Of a DNA stretch of 64,000 bases, positions 18,328 to 27,469 are shown one piece after another; the stretch's first letter is position 1, and each line of letters begins with the position of its first letter. The stretch spans positions 3,906,001 through 3,970,000 of the forward strand of contig NZ_CP194857.1 in the NCBI RefSeq assembly GCF_051020515.1. Reading direction: 5' to 3'. The notes under the pieces were generated by a model. That model did no database searches, had not been told where the DNA came from, and worked only from the letters and a program-made list of their open reading frames with translations. This DNA is from CALKWS01 sp051020515 (lineage in GTDB: Bacteria; Actinomycetota; Actinomycetes; Actinomycetales; Beutenbergiaceae). A program made the translations under genes and the position numbers.

Positions 18328-19272
18328 ATGACGACGACGACCACCGAAGCGGCTGCGATCGCTCGGCTGATGGACAACCTGAGCCAGGTTCTGTCCGGCC
18401 GTCCCGCCGTCGTGCGCACCGTCGTCGCCGTCTTCCTCGCTCAGGGCCATCTGCTGATCGAGGACGTGCCCGGGGTGGGGAAGACGACCCTGGCAAAGGC
18501 CCTGGCCCGTTCGGTCGGAGGCACGATGGGGCGGGTGCAGTTCACCCCGGACCTGCTGCCCAGCGACCTCACCGGCGTGAGCGTCTACCGGGCCCAGACC
18601 GGAGACTTCGAGTTCCACCCCGGTCCCCTGTTCGCCACCGTGGTGATCGGCGATGAGATCAACCGCGCTTCCCCCAAGACGCAGTCGGCGCTGCTGGAGT
18701 GCATGCAGGAGCGCCAGGTGACGGTCGACGGGACCACTCATCCACTGCCCGATCCATTCATGGTGATCGCCACCCAGAACCCGGTGGAGATGGCCGGGAC
18801 CTACCCGCTCCCGGAAGCGCAGCGCGACCGCTTCATGGCTCAGGTGCGCATCGGCTATCCCGCCCAGCAGGACGAGCTCGAGTTGCTGGCCACCGGCGGC
18901 TTCGCCGATCCGCTGGCTGACCTCGACCAAGCCCTCACCGACGACGACGAGATTCAGGCCGCGCGGCTGGCGGTGCGCGCCGTCTACGTCTCCGATGCCG
19001 TGCGCGGCTTCATCCTGGACCTGGTCCGGGCCACCCGTCGTCACGAGGAGATCGCGTTGGGCGCCTCACCGCGGGCGGGATTGCAACTGCTGGCGATGGC
19101 CAAGGCGCTGGCGGTCGTGCAGGGCCGGGACTTCGTCCTGCCTGATGACATCCAGGAGATCGGCGTGTCCGTCCTGGCGCACCGGGTCGTCGCTCGGCGT
19201 GGTGCCTCGGCCGGCCCCGCTGAACTCATCGGCCAGATTCTCCGAGGCATCCCGGCCCCCGGCCCGTCCTGA
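18328..19272 (+). CDS. MoxR-family AAA ATPase
   Basis: AAA+ ATPase of the MoxR group, thought to act as a chaperone for metal or cofactor insertion or complex assembly. The 314-residue product has Walker A DVPGVGKTTLAKA (about residues 46-58), Walker B VVIGDEINRASPKTQ, the sensor MVIATQNPVE and an arginine-rich lid domain. The ATG was chosen because homology begins near TEAAAIARLMDNL; the frame is open upstream without similarity. The DUF58 gene starts one base after its stop, and a transglutaminase gene follows: the standard MoxR-DUF58-TGase trio. Confidence 0.93.
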   Translation: MTTTTTEAAAIARLMDNLSQVLSGRPAVVRTVVAVFLAQGHLLIEDVPGVGKTTLAKALARSVGGTMGRVQFTPDLLPSDLTGVSVYRAQTGDFEFHPGPLFATVVIGDEINRASPKTQSALLECMQERQVTVDGTTHPLPDPFMVIATQNPVEMAGTYPLPEAQRDRFMAQVRIGYPAQQDELELLATGGFADPLADLDQALTDDDEIQAARLAVRAVYVSDAVRGFILDLVRATRRHEEIALGASPRAGLQLLAMAKALAVVQGRDFVLPDDIQEIGVSVLAHRVVARRGASAGPAELIGQILRGIPAPGPS

Positions 19273-19273
19273 G

Positions 19274-20453
19274 ATGCGCCTGACCTTACGCGGGATCGGG
19301 ATGCTCGCCGCCGGTGCCCTCCTGGCGGTCGCAGCGGCGGCGACGGACGCCCTGGCCCTCGCGCGGATCAGCGCCCTGCTGCTGGGGCTGATCGCGGTCG
19401 CTCTGGTCTGGGTGCTGGGCAGCCGCCGGCGTGCCGCACGGATGCGCTGCGCGCCGCCGGGTGGATCCACCCCGGCCGGTCGTGGCTCAGGTGGCCACGG
19501 TCCACCTGGAACTGCTCGCGGGCCAGTTGGGCGCCTGGTCCCGGCTCCGCGAGCGAACGCCGGCGCTGCTGAACCGCTCCCACGTCCGGGCTGCCGGTCA
19601 GCAGCGCAGAGCCTGGACCTACCAGATCCGCCCACGCGAGCGTGGATACCACCGGCTCGGGCCCAGCACCGTGGTCCACGGCGACCCGTTGGGGCTGCTG
19701 CGCTGGCCGGTCCGCGGTGACCGCGGGGAACCGCTGCTCATCTGGCCCCGGACCGCCGTGCTGGACGAGTCGCTGCGGCTACGAGACCTGAGTGGAAGTG
19801 AGCACTCGGCCTTCGGACTTCCGGAGCGCTCGGTGGAGGACCTGACGCTGCGCGAGTACGTGCGAGGCGACGACGTGCACCGGGTGCACTGGCGCACCTC
19901 GGCACGCCGGGGCGAGTTGATGGTCCGCGCCGATGAGCCCTCCCACCCTCCGGCGGTGGACCTGCTACTGGATCTGGGCCGCAAGAGTGGCGCGGAGTGG
20001 GCGTTGAGCGCCTTCGCCTCGCTTGCGGTCGGCCTCGTCTCCTCCGGGGTCCCGGTGCGGCTGCACGTGTGCGCCAGGGCCGGCCTGGATGCCGATCCGG
20101 ACGTGCACTCGGTCACGTGCACCACCGCAGCGGATGCCCTCGACGTGATCGCCCCGGCCACCATCACCCCCGCGGCGCTGCGTGCTGAGCAACGCCGGGG
20201 GCTGCACGGGGCCGGCCCGAGTCTGATCGCGGTACTGCACTCCCCCGACGTCGGCCTGCTCCATACCCTGAGCCCGTTAGCCGGTCACCGCCGTGCCTAC
20301 GCCCTGATCGTCACCGACCGTTACGACGAGCGGGTACCGGCGGCCGGACTCGCCAAGCACGGCTGGGCCCTGCACACCGCGCGCGCTCGCGCCGACACCT
20401 CCGGGATCGCCGAGTCCTGGAACACCCTCCTCACGCCCCTGGTGGTGCGCTGA
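19274..20453 (+). CDS. DUF58 domain protein (one frameshift)
   Basis: Membrane-anchored DUF58/VWA-like protein, the usual partner of MoxR ATPases; function unknown. Two membrane segments occur near the N-terminus (IGMLAAGALLAVAAAATDAL and ISALLLGLIAVALVWVLG). After RRRAARMR the frame changes: one surplus base around 19440-19455 must be removed to continue RRVDPPRPVVAQVATVHLELL. The family signature follows as LREYVRGDDVHRVHWRTSARRG. The corrected length is 392 residues. Its stop overlaps the next start by one base (TGATG). Confidence 0.88.
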
Positions 20454-22605
20454 TGGACGGGCACCCGCGCCGGGTCCTCGCCGCCGGGCTCCTGGTGCTG
20501 GCCGCGCTGGGCGGTGGATTGAGCCTGGAGCGCCTGGTGGAGACGGCCTCCTGGTTCCCCAGCGCCCTGGTCGTCCTGAGCGTGACGGCCGCGTCGCTGG
20601 TGCTCATCCGCACCTGGCTGGCCTCGATCTGGTTGCCCACGGTGATCAGCGGCGCGATCGGGACCTACCTCACCGCCGCGTTGTTCGTTCCCGGCGACGG
20701 CATGCTGGAGCCACTGCCCGGAGTGGCCGCGCCCGGTGAGTTCCTGGCATTGCTCCGGCAGGGCATGGCCGATACCGCCACCCAGGCCCCGGTGGTGGGC
20801 AGCGCGGGACTGGCGCTGGGCATCGTCTCGGCGTTGCTGGTGGTCCTGTTGCTGGCCGAGCTGCTCGCGGTCGGTTGCCGGGCACCGGCGTGGTCCGGGA
20901 TCGCCCTGCTGGCGCCGTGGATGCCCGCCGTGGCCCTGGGTGAACCGGTGCCGGCAGCGGTGTTCGTGCTCGCCGCCACCGGCTACCTGGGCCTGCTGGT
21001 GCTGCACTCCGCCGGAACCGGAGCGGAACAGCGTGCGCGTCACGGCGCATGGAGATCAGCCGCCGGTGCCGCCGCGCTCACCGTCGTGGTGGCTCTGATC
21101 GCCGCCCCTGCGGTCCTGCTCATTCCCACGTCCACCTGGCAGTGGTCCGAATCCGGGGGCACCAGCGCCACGCGGCTCGATCTGGGCCTTGACGTCAGTG
21201 ACCATCTGGATCGGGGCGCCGACGAGCTGCTCTACTCCTACCGGGCGAGCGACCCCGAGAACCTCGGACCGCTGCATGCCTACACCCTCACCGAGTTCAC
21301 CGGGCAGCGTTGGCTGCGCGGCACCGAACCCCGCGAGACCGAGCCGGTGCAGAATCAAGTGCTGTGGCCGAGCCCGATCGAGGCCGACCGGCCCGACCAG
21401 CGGCTGCAGATGAACGTGCTGGACCTGGCCCAGGACCGGCTGCTGCTGCCCGACCAGCCGCGCCGGCTCTCGATCGAGGGCGAATGGGCCTACGACGGCG
21501 ACTCCGATGAGGTGATCGGCTCCGGCTCGACGCCGCTGGAGTACGAGGCGGAGATCTTCGAGGTGGATCTGGATCCGGCGGACCTCAACGCCGTGGAGTT
21601 GGTCGAGGACCCCGAGGTCGACCCCCTCACCCTGCACGTACCCGACACCGGTCACGCCGATCAGATCCGAGCGCTGACGCAACGGGTCGTCGATACTGCC
21701 GGTGCCCGGACCCAATATGAGCAGGCGGTGGCCATCCAGGACTTCCTGCGGTTCGACAGCCAGTTCACCTACGACGTCGAGGTGGACCCGGCCCGGACCT
21801 CCGATGCGGTCTGGGACTTCCTCGGCAGCGGCCGTGGCTACTGCGTCCAGTTCGCCACCGCGATGGTGGTGATGGCCCGCACGCTGGACATCCCGGCCCG
21901 GATGGCGGTGGGGTTCCTGCCCGGGGAAGAGTCCGATCAGGACGACACCGTCGAGGTCAGCGGCCACCGGGCGCACACCTGGCCGCAGGTGTACTTCGAC
22001 GGCGTGGGCTGGGTCCGGTTCGAGCCCACCCCACCGGGGCGCACCGGCGCTCCGCCGGAGTGGGCCACCGGGGTGCCCGAGGGCGCCGAATCGCCCGAGG
22101 AGGAGTTCCCCACCGGTACCGCGGCCCCACAGACCCCGGAGGAACCGGCCGACGCCGCAACTCCGCAGACGACTCCGGAATCGATCGGCGGTGCCTCCGA
22201 TCAGCCCTCCCACTGGCGCTGGCTCGCGCTGGCCATCCCGGTCGGCTTGATCGGCGGCGTGCTGGCGTGGCAGTACCGTCAGCGCCGCGGGTCTGACGTG
22301 GAGCGTTCCTGGGCACGGGTGCGCCGGGCCGCCACCGGTATCGCACCGGAGTCCGCTCACCCCGGAGAGACCCCCCGAGGGCTACGGGCGCGGGTGGGGC
22401 TGACCGGCCAGCCCGGGCAGGCCCTGGCGGAACTGGTGGGGGCGGTGGGCGCCACCGCTATGCACCACCCGGGCGGCAGGCGCCGAGCGGCAAGCAGGTG
22501 CATCAGTGGCGCAGACAGGTACTGGAGGAGATCCGCCGACAGCATCCGCGCAGCAAGTGGCGCCGCAGGGTCATGCACGAGGTGAACACCCGGGACCGGG
22601 TGTGA
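20453..22605 (+). CDS. Transglutaminase-like membrane protein (one frameshift near the end)
   Basis: Multi-pass membrane protein with an extracytoplasmic transglutaminase/protease-like domain, third member of the MoxR-DUF58-TGase operon; substrate unknown. Five to six membrane segments span about residues 8-230. The catalytic Cys is in GRGYCVQFATAM (about residue 464), the His in HRAHTWPQVYF (about 508) and the Asp in VYFDGVGW. A further membrane segment (WLALAIPVGLIGGVLAW) precedes a basic cytoplasmic tail. One base is missing near 22446-22450; restoring it gives the tail RYAPPGRQAPSG to VMHEVNTRDRV and 717 residues. Without it translation stops at 22585. Confidence 0.88.
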
Positions 22606-22612
22606 CCGGACT

Positions 22613-22999
22613 TCAGGGTTCGCGTCGGCGGCGGTCCCAGCGCTCTTCGAGTTTGTCCATGAACCCGGAATCACGCGGCGCGGTCTTGCCGCTGCCGCCC
22701 CCTCGGATCGGGTGCACGTTCGAGGCGTCACCGTCGGGCTGACCCTTCGGGCGCGACATCGCCACCAGCACACCGGCGAACATGAGAAGGAAGCCGACGG
22801 CACTCAGCCAGAGATGCCCGCCGGCCAGACCACCCACCAGGGCGGCCAGACCACCGAGCAGGCCCACGATCCCCAAGCCGATCTGCAGGGGTTTGCGGCC
22901 GGCACGTCCGGAGATGGTGTCGGCGAGTTTGGGATCGTCGGAGCGCAACTGTTGCTCCAACTCCTCCAGTACGCGCTGCTCGTACTCGGAGAGAGGCAC
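22613..22999 (-). CDS. DUF3040 membrane protein
   Basis: Small actinobacterial protein of unknown function, 128 residues. The DUF3040 signature is the N-terminal amphipathic helix MPLSEYEQRVLEELEQQL with LADTISG behind it. Two membrane segments follow (about residues 38-60 and 63-84), then a Lys/Arg/Asp-rich cytoplasmic tail (GFMDKLEERWDRRRREP). It converges on the transglutaminase gene with a 7-base gap. DUF3040 genes are commonly found near dcw clusters and dinB. Confidence 0.88.
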   Translation of the reverse strand: MPLSEYEQRVLEELEQQLRSDDPKLADTISGRAGRKPLQIGLGIVGLLGGLAALVGGLAGGHLWLSAVGFLLMFAGVLVAMSRPKGQPDGDASNVHPIRGGGSGKTAPRDSGFMDKLEERWDRRRREP

Positions 23000-23095
23000 G
23001 GTACCTCCCAGGGCGGTTGACGGGTACCCCGACGAGGGGTCTGGTACCTAGGATAAGTGCCCGGAGCCAATAGTGGTAGCCGAAGCGGAGCGAAG

Positions 23096-24349
23096 CTACC
23101 CAGATGTGGCATCTCTAACGTCCGGCGAGCCTCCCGGACGCACGAGAGTGGCCGCTCGGACCGCGCCGCGCCCGTATCGAGCGGTGATGGAATCCATTGC
23201 CCGTTCGGCATCGCGGCGGCCCGGTCCGGGCCCGGCCAGGGTGCCCTGGACGGCGGTGGTGGCCGCCGGACTGAGGGCCTCACACCGCACGCCCAGCAAC
23301 CGCACGCCGCCGGCGGGCAGGGCGACCCCGGCCAGCAGTTCCCGGGCGGTGGCGTAAACGGCCTGCGCCACATCGGTGGGCTCCGACAGCGCCCGGGAAC
23401 GGGACAGGGTGGTGAAGTCGGCGAACCGTACCTTGATCGACACCGACGCGGTGACGGTGCCCGCCGCCCGTAACCGCATCGCGCAACGGTGCGCCTGGTC
23501 CAACAGGACCGCGTTCAATTCCTCGGTGCGGGAGAGGTTGACCGCAAAGGTCTGCTCGTGTCCGATCGACTTCTCCTGCCGCTGTGGCTGCACCGGGCGC
23601 GGGTCGCGGCCCCAGGACAGGTCCAGCAGGCGCTGTCCGGCTGCCACTCCGAGCAGGCGGTGCAGGGTCGGTGCGGGCGTGTGCGCAAGGTCGGAGACGG
23701 TGTGGATGGCCATCGAGGCCAGCCGTTCCGCGGTGCGCTCACCCACCCCCCACAATGCCCCCACGGGCAGCGCATGCAGGAACGGGACGGTGGCCTCGGC
23801 AGGGATCAACAGCATCCCGTCCGGCTTGGCGTGACTGGAGGCCAGTTTCGCCACGAACTTGGTGCCCGCAACTCCCACGGAGGCATCCACGAACAGCTCG
23901 GTGCGGATGCGCTCGCGGATCTGCTGCGCGATCTGTGTCGGTGAGCCCAGTCGCCGGCGCGCTCCGGAGACGTCCAGGAACGCCTCATCGATGCTGACCT
24001 GTTCCAGCACCGGGGTGATCTCGCCCAGGACCTGAAGGACCGCGAGGGAGACCTCCCGGTAGCGCTCGTGCCGGGGCTCCAGCACCACCGCGTGCGGGCA
24101 GATTGCCCGCGCCCGCGCCATCGGCATCGCCGAGTGCACCCCGAATTCCCGCGCTTCGTAGGTCGCCGACACCACCACGCCACGATGGCGGCCACCGACG
24201 ATGACCGCCTTGCCACGCAGGTCGGGCCGCTCGATCAACTCCACCGCGGCGAAGAAGGCATCCATGTCCACGTGCAGGATGGGCGCTCCGGAGTCGTCGT
24301 CGCCCCAGTCCCTCCCGGCCGCCGCCGCCGACCGCGCCGAACGACTCAC
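23096..24349 (-). CDS. dinB: DNA polymerase IV (Y-family translesion polymerase)
   Basis: Error-prone polymerase bypassing damaged bases. The 417-residue product has the catalytic ILHVDMDAFFAAVE (acidic residues about 28 and 30), the YEAREFGV motif, VSIDEAFLDVSG with the second acidic pair, the helix-hairpin-helix WGVGERTAERLASM and the little-finger domain. The GTG start overlaps the upstream HEPN gene stop as GTGA, and the frame open further upstream lacks homology. No LexA box was noticed upstream of the HEPN gene. Confidence 0.95.
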   Translation of the reverse strand: MSRSARSAAAAGRDWGDDDSGAPILHVDMDAFFAAVELIERPDLRGKAVIVGGRHRGVVVSATYEAREFGVHSAMPMARARAICPHAVVLEPRHERYREVSLAVLQVLGEITPVLEQVSIDEAFLDVSGARRRLGSPTQIAQQIRERIRTELFVDASVGVAGTKFVAKLASSHAKPDGMLLIPAEATVPFLHALPVGALWGVGERTAERLASMAIHTVSDLAHTPAPTLHRLLGVAAGQRLLDLSWGRDPRPVQPQRQEKSIGHEQTFAVNLSRTEELNAVLLDQAHRCAMRLRAAGTVTASVSIKVRFADFTTLSRSRALSEPTDVAQAVYATARELLAGVALPAGGVRLLGVRCEALSPAATTAVQGTLAGPGPGRRDAERAMDSITARYGRGAVRAATLVRPGGSPDVRDATSG

Positions 24350-24753
24350 GAGGCCATCGCCGGAAGGTGCGTGGGCTCGCGCGCCGTCCGCACCGCCTCG
24401 CTCACGATCGCGACGAACTCCACTGCGGCCTGCTCGGTGCGCGCCACCTGCGCGGCCTCGAGGGCCGGCGCACGCCCCGTCTCGATCGCCGCCCGGATCG
24501 GCGCGCCGGAGGCGAACAGCGCCGCCCACGGTACCCAGACCTCGTCCAACTCGGCGATCTGTTCCCAGACGCTGCGCACCGCGCGCCGCCTGCCGGCCGA
24601 GGCCGGGTGCAGGGCGAGCAACGCCGCCCCGGCGCGCAGCGCCGCCATATGGGCGTGCAGGAAATTCTCCTGCCCCTCGGCCCGCCCCGAGAGTTGATCG
24701 AGTTCGGCATGGGCTCGCCGAAGCAACCGCTCAGGTACCGCACCGCCCATCAT
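24346..24753 (-). CDS. SAV_6107-family HEPN domain protein
   Basis: All-helical protein of 135 residues of the HEPN_SAV_6107 family, found in actinobacteria directly upstream of dinB; its function is not established. HEPN domains often act as RNases or RNA-binding modules. Helical segments include LLRRAHAELDQLSG, ENFLHAHMAALRAGAALLALH, and RSVWEQIAELDEVWVPWAALF. The catalytic RxxxxH motif of HEPN nucleases is not obvious. The ATG is preceded by a strong GGAAGGGAG, while dinB has only the overlap, so dinB translation probably depends on this gene. Confidence 0.85.
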   Translation of the reverse strand: MMGGAVPERLLRRAHAELDQLSGRAEGQENFLHAHMAALRAGAALLALHPASAGRRRAVRSVWEQIAELDEVWVPWAALFASGAPIRAAIETGRAPALEAAQVARTEQAAVEFVAIVSEAVRTAREPTHLPAMAS

Positions 24754-24852
24754 CGACTCCCTTCCCGCACTACCATTATCGAACGCTCGTTCGAAGTTGT
24801 CAAGGGCCTACCGCGTTCGGTCCCACCCGGGTCGCGGGGTACCGTTCCCTGC

Positions 24853-25807
24853 ATGGCTCGGCGCAAGACACGCTCGGTGGCGCCGTCGGTCGCGGCGCTT
24901 CCACAGGGTCCGATCCCCACCACGTATGCCACCGTAGAACTGACCCCGACACCGAGGATCCGAACGGTGTGCTGCTGCTGTTGGACGGGGTGCAGAGTTC
25001 CCACCTGTACCTGGACGACCCCACCCGGCTGATGTTCGAGTACATGCAGCAGATGCAGGTGGTGCTGACCCATCGATTCGGCCCGGAGGAACCGCTGAAC
25101 GTGGTGCACCTGGGCGGTGCCGGATGTGCGCTCCCGCGGGCGATGGCCGCACTCTGGCCCGACTCGCGTCACCTGGTCGCGGAGATCGACGCCAAACTCG
25201 CTGAGTACGTGCGCACGTGGTTCGACCTGCCGCGCGCCCCGCGACTGCGGATCCGCGTGGCCGATGCTCGCGCGACCATCGCCTCGTTGCGCAGCGGCGG
25301 CGGCGACGCCGTGATCCGGGACACGTTCGCCGCCGGCGCCGTCCCACCACACCTGCGTACCGTGGAGTTCACCGAACTGGTGGCCGATCGGCTCAACCAG
25401 GCCGGGTGCTACCTGCTGAACCTGGCAGACAACCCCCCGCTGCCGGGGCTCGGCGCGAAGCGGCCACCCTCGCCGAGGTGTTCGCCCACACCGCCGTGAT
25501 CGCCGAGCCCGGCGTACTGCGCGGGCGTCGCTACGGCAACGTCGTCATCCTCGGCGCCAACCGCCCCTGGCCCACCGCTGAGTTGAACCGGTCGTTGCGC
25601 ACCCTCGCCCCCACCGCGCGAGTACTGCACGGCCGCGACCTGCGGGACTTCATCGGCACCGCCCAGGTGTTCCGCGATCCTGTCGAGTCCGATCAGTGGC
25701 GCGCCGGGGAGGAGCCGACCCAAGCCTCCGAGTCCGCCGAGCAGCGGATGCTGAGCATGCTGCCCGACACCCGCGAGGATCCGGACGGGCTGATCAGCCT
25801 GCCCTAG
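24853..25807 (+). CDS. Spermidine synthase-like methyltransferase-fold protein (two frameshifts)
   Basis: Protein with the spermine/spermidine synthase fold, single-domain and soluble, of unproven substrate. It starts MARRKTRSVAPSVAALPQGP. One base is missing near 24947-24950 before EDPNGVLLLLDGVQSSHL, and another near 25433-25442 after LADNPPL before GARREAATLAEVFAHTAVI. The corrected length is 318 residues. SAM-fold motifs are VVHLGGAGCALPRAMAALWP and HLVAEIDAKLAEYVRTWF. Members of this actinobacterial group usually lack a demonstrated polyamine role, so the specific enzyme activity should not be assumed. Confidence 0.83.
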
Positions 25808-25823
25808 CGAGGTGCCGGAAAAG

Positions 25824-25865
25824 CCACGAGCCCGGCCGGCGCAACTGCGCCGACCGGGCTCGTGG
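25824..25865. terminator. Bidirectional intrinsic terminator-like hairpin
   Basis: Inverted repeat with a 20-base left arm (25824-25843) and right arm (25846-25865), one mismatch or G-U pair in about 20, and a very tight loop that must open a few pairs. It sits between the convergent spermidine synthase-like gene and cspA, just past both stops. No strong U-tract follows on either side, as is common in high-GC actinobacteria. Confidence 0.75.
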
Positions 25866-25876
25866 GAGGTCTGGAA

Positions 25877-26080
25877 TCAGACCATGCGGACGCTCTCCGC
25901 CTGCGGACCCTTGGGGCCCTGGGTGATCTCGAACTCAACCCGCTGCGCCTCTTCGAGGGAGCGGTAGCCGTCCGACTCGATGGCCGAGTAGTGAACGAAG
26001 ACGTCGTCTCCGCCACCGTCCTGGGCAATGAATCCATAGCCCTTCTCAGCGTTGAACCACTTGACGGTTCCCTGTGCCAT
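25877..26080 (-). CDS. cspA: Cold shock protein (CspA family)
   Basis: Single-stranded nucleic acid binding protein and RNA chaperone of 67 residues. The RNP1 motif KGYGFI and RNP2 motif DVFVHYSAI are both present after MAQGTVKWFNAE. The start is the ATG preceded by GGAAGGA; an upstream ATG 12 codons earlier lacks homology. The upstream stretch to 26344 (about 260 bases) holds no gene and probably supplies the promoter and a long 5' leader, as is common for cold shock genes, but I could not fix a promoter. Confidence 0.96.
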   Translation of the reverse strand: MAQGTVKWFNAEKGYGFIAQDGGGDDVFVHYSAIESDGYRSLEEAQRVEFEITQGPKGPQAESVRMV

Positions 26081-26344
26081 GTTGTGCTTGTCCTTCCGGG
26101 GACGTTGGTGGGGCAAGCCGTGTGCCGGCCCCGTCTTGCCACATGCTTCGCCCCACGCCTATCTCATCCCCGACCAAGTGGTACCTGGCCCGGAATGTTG
26201 GGATTGCGCACAGGAGTGCCCACCCGGGTCGAACGTAAGTGAAACTGTAACAAGGCCAGCATGTCATGCTCTGCCGCAGAAGCGCTACCGCAACACCCGC
26301 CGAGTCCGGCTAGTGGACTATCCAGGGTTGCTGGACGGACCCGC

Positions 26345-27271
26345 TCAGCCCTTGTCGTTGTCCTGGCCGGCCAGGTACTGGGAGAAGCGGGCGGCGATCT
26401 CATCGGCGCTGGGGACCTCCTCCGCCTCCACCACCGGTGTGCCCAACGCCTCGTCCCCGGTGGCCTCGGCGAAGGAGTCGAACTGTTCTTCCAGCGCCCG
26501 GACCACCGCGCCAACCTCCTCGGAGGCACCGACCTGCCGGTCGATTTCGGTCTGGATCCGCACGCCGTCGGCTTCCAGGTCACCGATCGGGAGCCCGAGA
26601 CCGGTCACCCGGGTGATCTGGCGCACCAGTTCGGCGGCGGCCTGCGGATAGTCGGACTGAGCGAGGTAGTGCGGGACGTGCGCGGCGAACCCGAGGGCGT
26701 CGTGGCCGCGCCCACCCAGGCGGAACTCCAGTAGTGCCGACGCCGAACCCGGTACTCGCACCGAACTGATGTAGTTGGGGTAATCGGCCACCAACTCGGG
26801 CCGCGTCCCGTGGGCGGTCACGGTGATCGGGCGGGTGTGGGGTACCCCCATCGGGATCCCGTGCACTCCGACGGTGGTGCGCACACCGAACTCCTCGATC
26901 AGGCCGGTGATCGCGTCGATGAACAGTTCCCACTTCAGGTCCGGCTCCAGCCCGTGCAGCAGCAGCATCGCCTGACCCTCGTCGTCCCGCAGCAGGTCCA
27001 GCGTCAGGACCGGCTCGTCATAGGTGGTCCAGGCCCCGTCCTCGTACGTCATCACCGGCCGGCGGGAGCGGTAGTCCAGCAGCGCATCGACATCGAAGGT
27101 CGCCACCCGGCGGGTGCTGAGTTTGGCGGTGAGGTGCTCGGCGAGCAGCGCTCCGGCGTGTCCGGCGTCGATCGAGCCCTGCAAGGCGTGCACCAGCACC
27201 GCGACCTCGCCCTCGGGCAGGTCGGTTACCTCGGTCTCGCGGGTGTACAAATCGCGCGGATCAGCAGCCAT
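26345..27271 (-). CDS. PAC2 family protein
   Basis: Protein of 308 residues of the PAC2 family, related to proteasome assembly chaperone 2 and archaeal homologues. In actinobacteria the role is unproven. Family regions include VLVHALQGSIDAGHAGALLAEHL, FDVDALLDYRSRRP and GVHGIPMGVPHTRP. An acidic coiled C-terminus follows (about residues 270-308). The ATG was chosen for the close GAGGAAAGGACG ribosome binding site and the DLYTRETEV start of homology. It is divergent from the helicase gene at 27470. Confidence 0.9.
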   Translation of the reverse strand: MAADPRDLYTRETEVTDLPEGEVAVLVHALQGSIDAGHAGALLAEHLTAKLSTRRVATFDVDALLDYRSRRPVMTYEDGAWTTYDEPVLTLDLLRDDEGQAMLLLHGLEPDLKWELFIDAITGLIEEFGVRTTVGVHGIPMGVPHTRPITVTAHGTRPELVADYPNYISSVRVPGSASALLEFRLGGRGHDALGFAAHVPHYLAQSDYPQAAAELVRQITRVTGLGLPIGDLEADGVRIQTEIDRQVGASEEVGAVVRALEEQFDSFAEATGDEALGTPVVEAEEVPSADEIAARFSQYLAGQDNDKG

Positions 27272-27469
27272 GGACGTCCTTTCCTCGTTCACCCCATACT
27301 CAACGCTTCCTGCGGTGGTCACATTCCAGCCGGCTCCGCACCGGCAGCAGGGGTGCACCACACCCCAGGGTAGAGGCATAATGAACGGTCGCCCGGTTCC
27401 CCAAGCCTTCCGAGCCGCTGGAGCCCCGGCGTACCGGCCACGATCACCGCAGCGGAGTACCAACCTATT

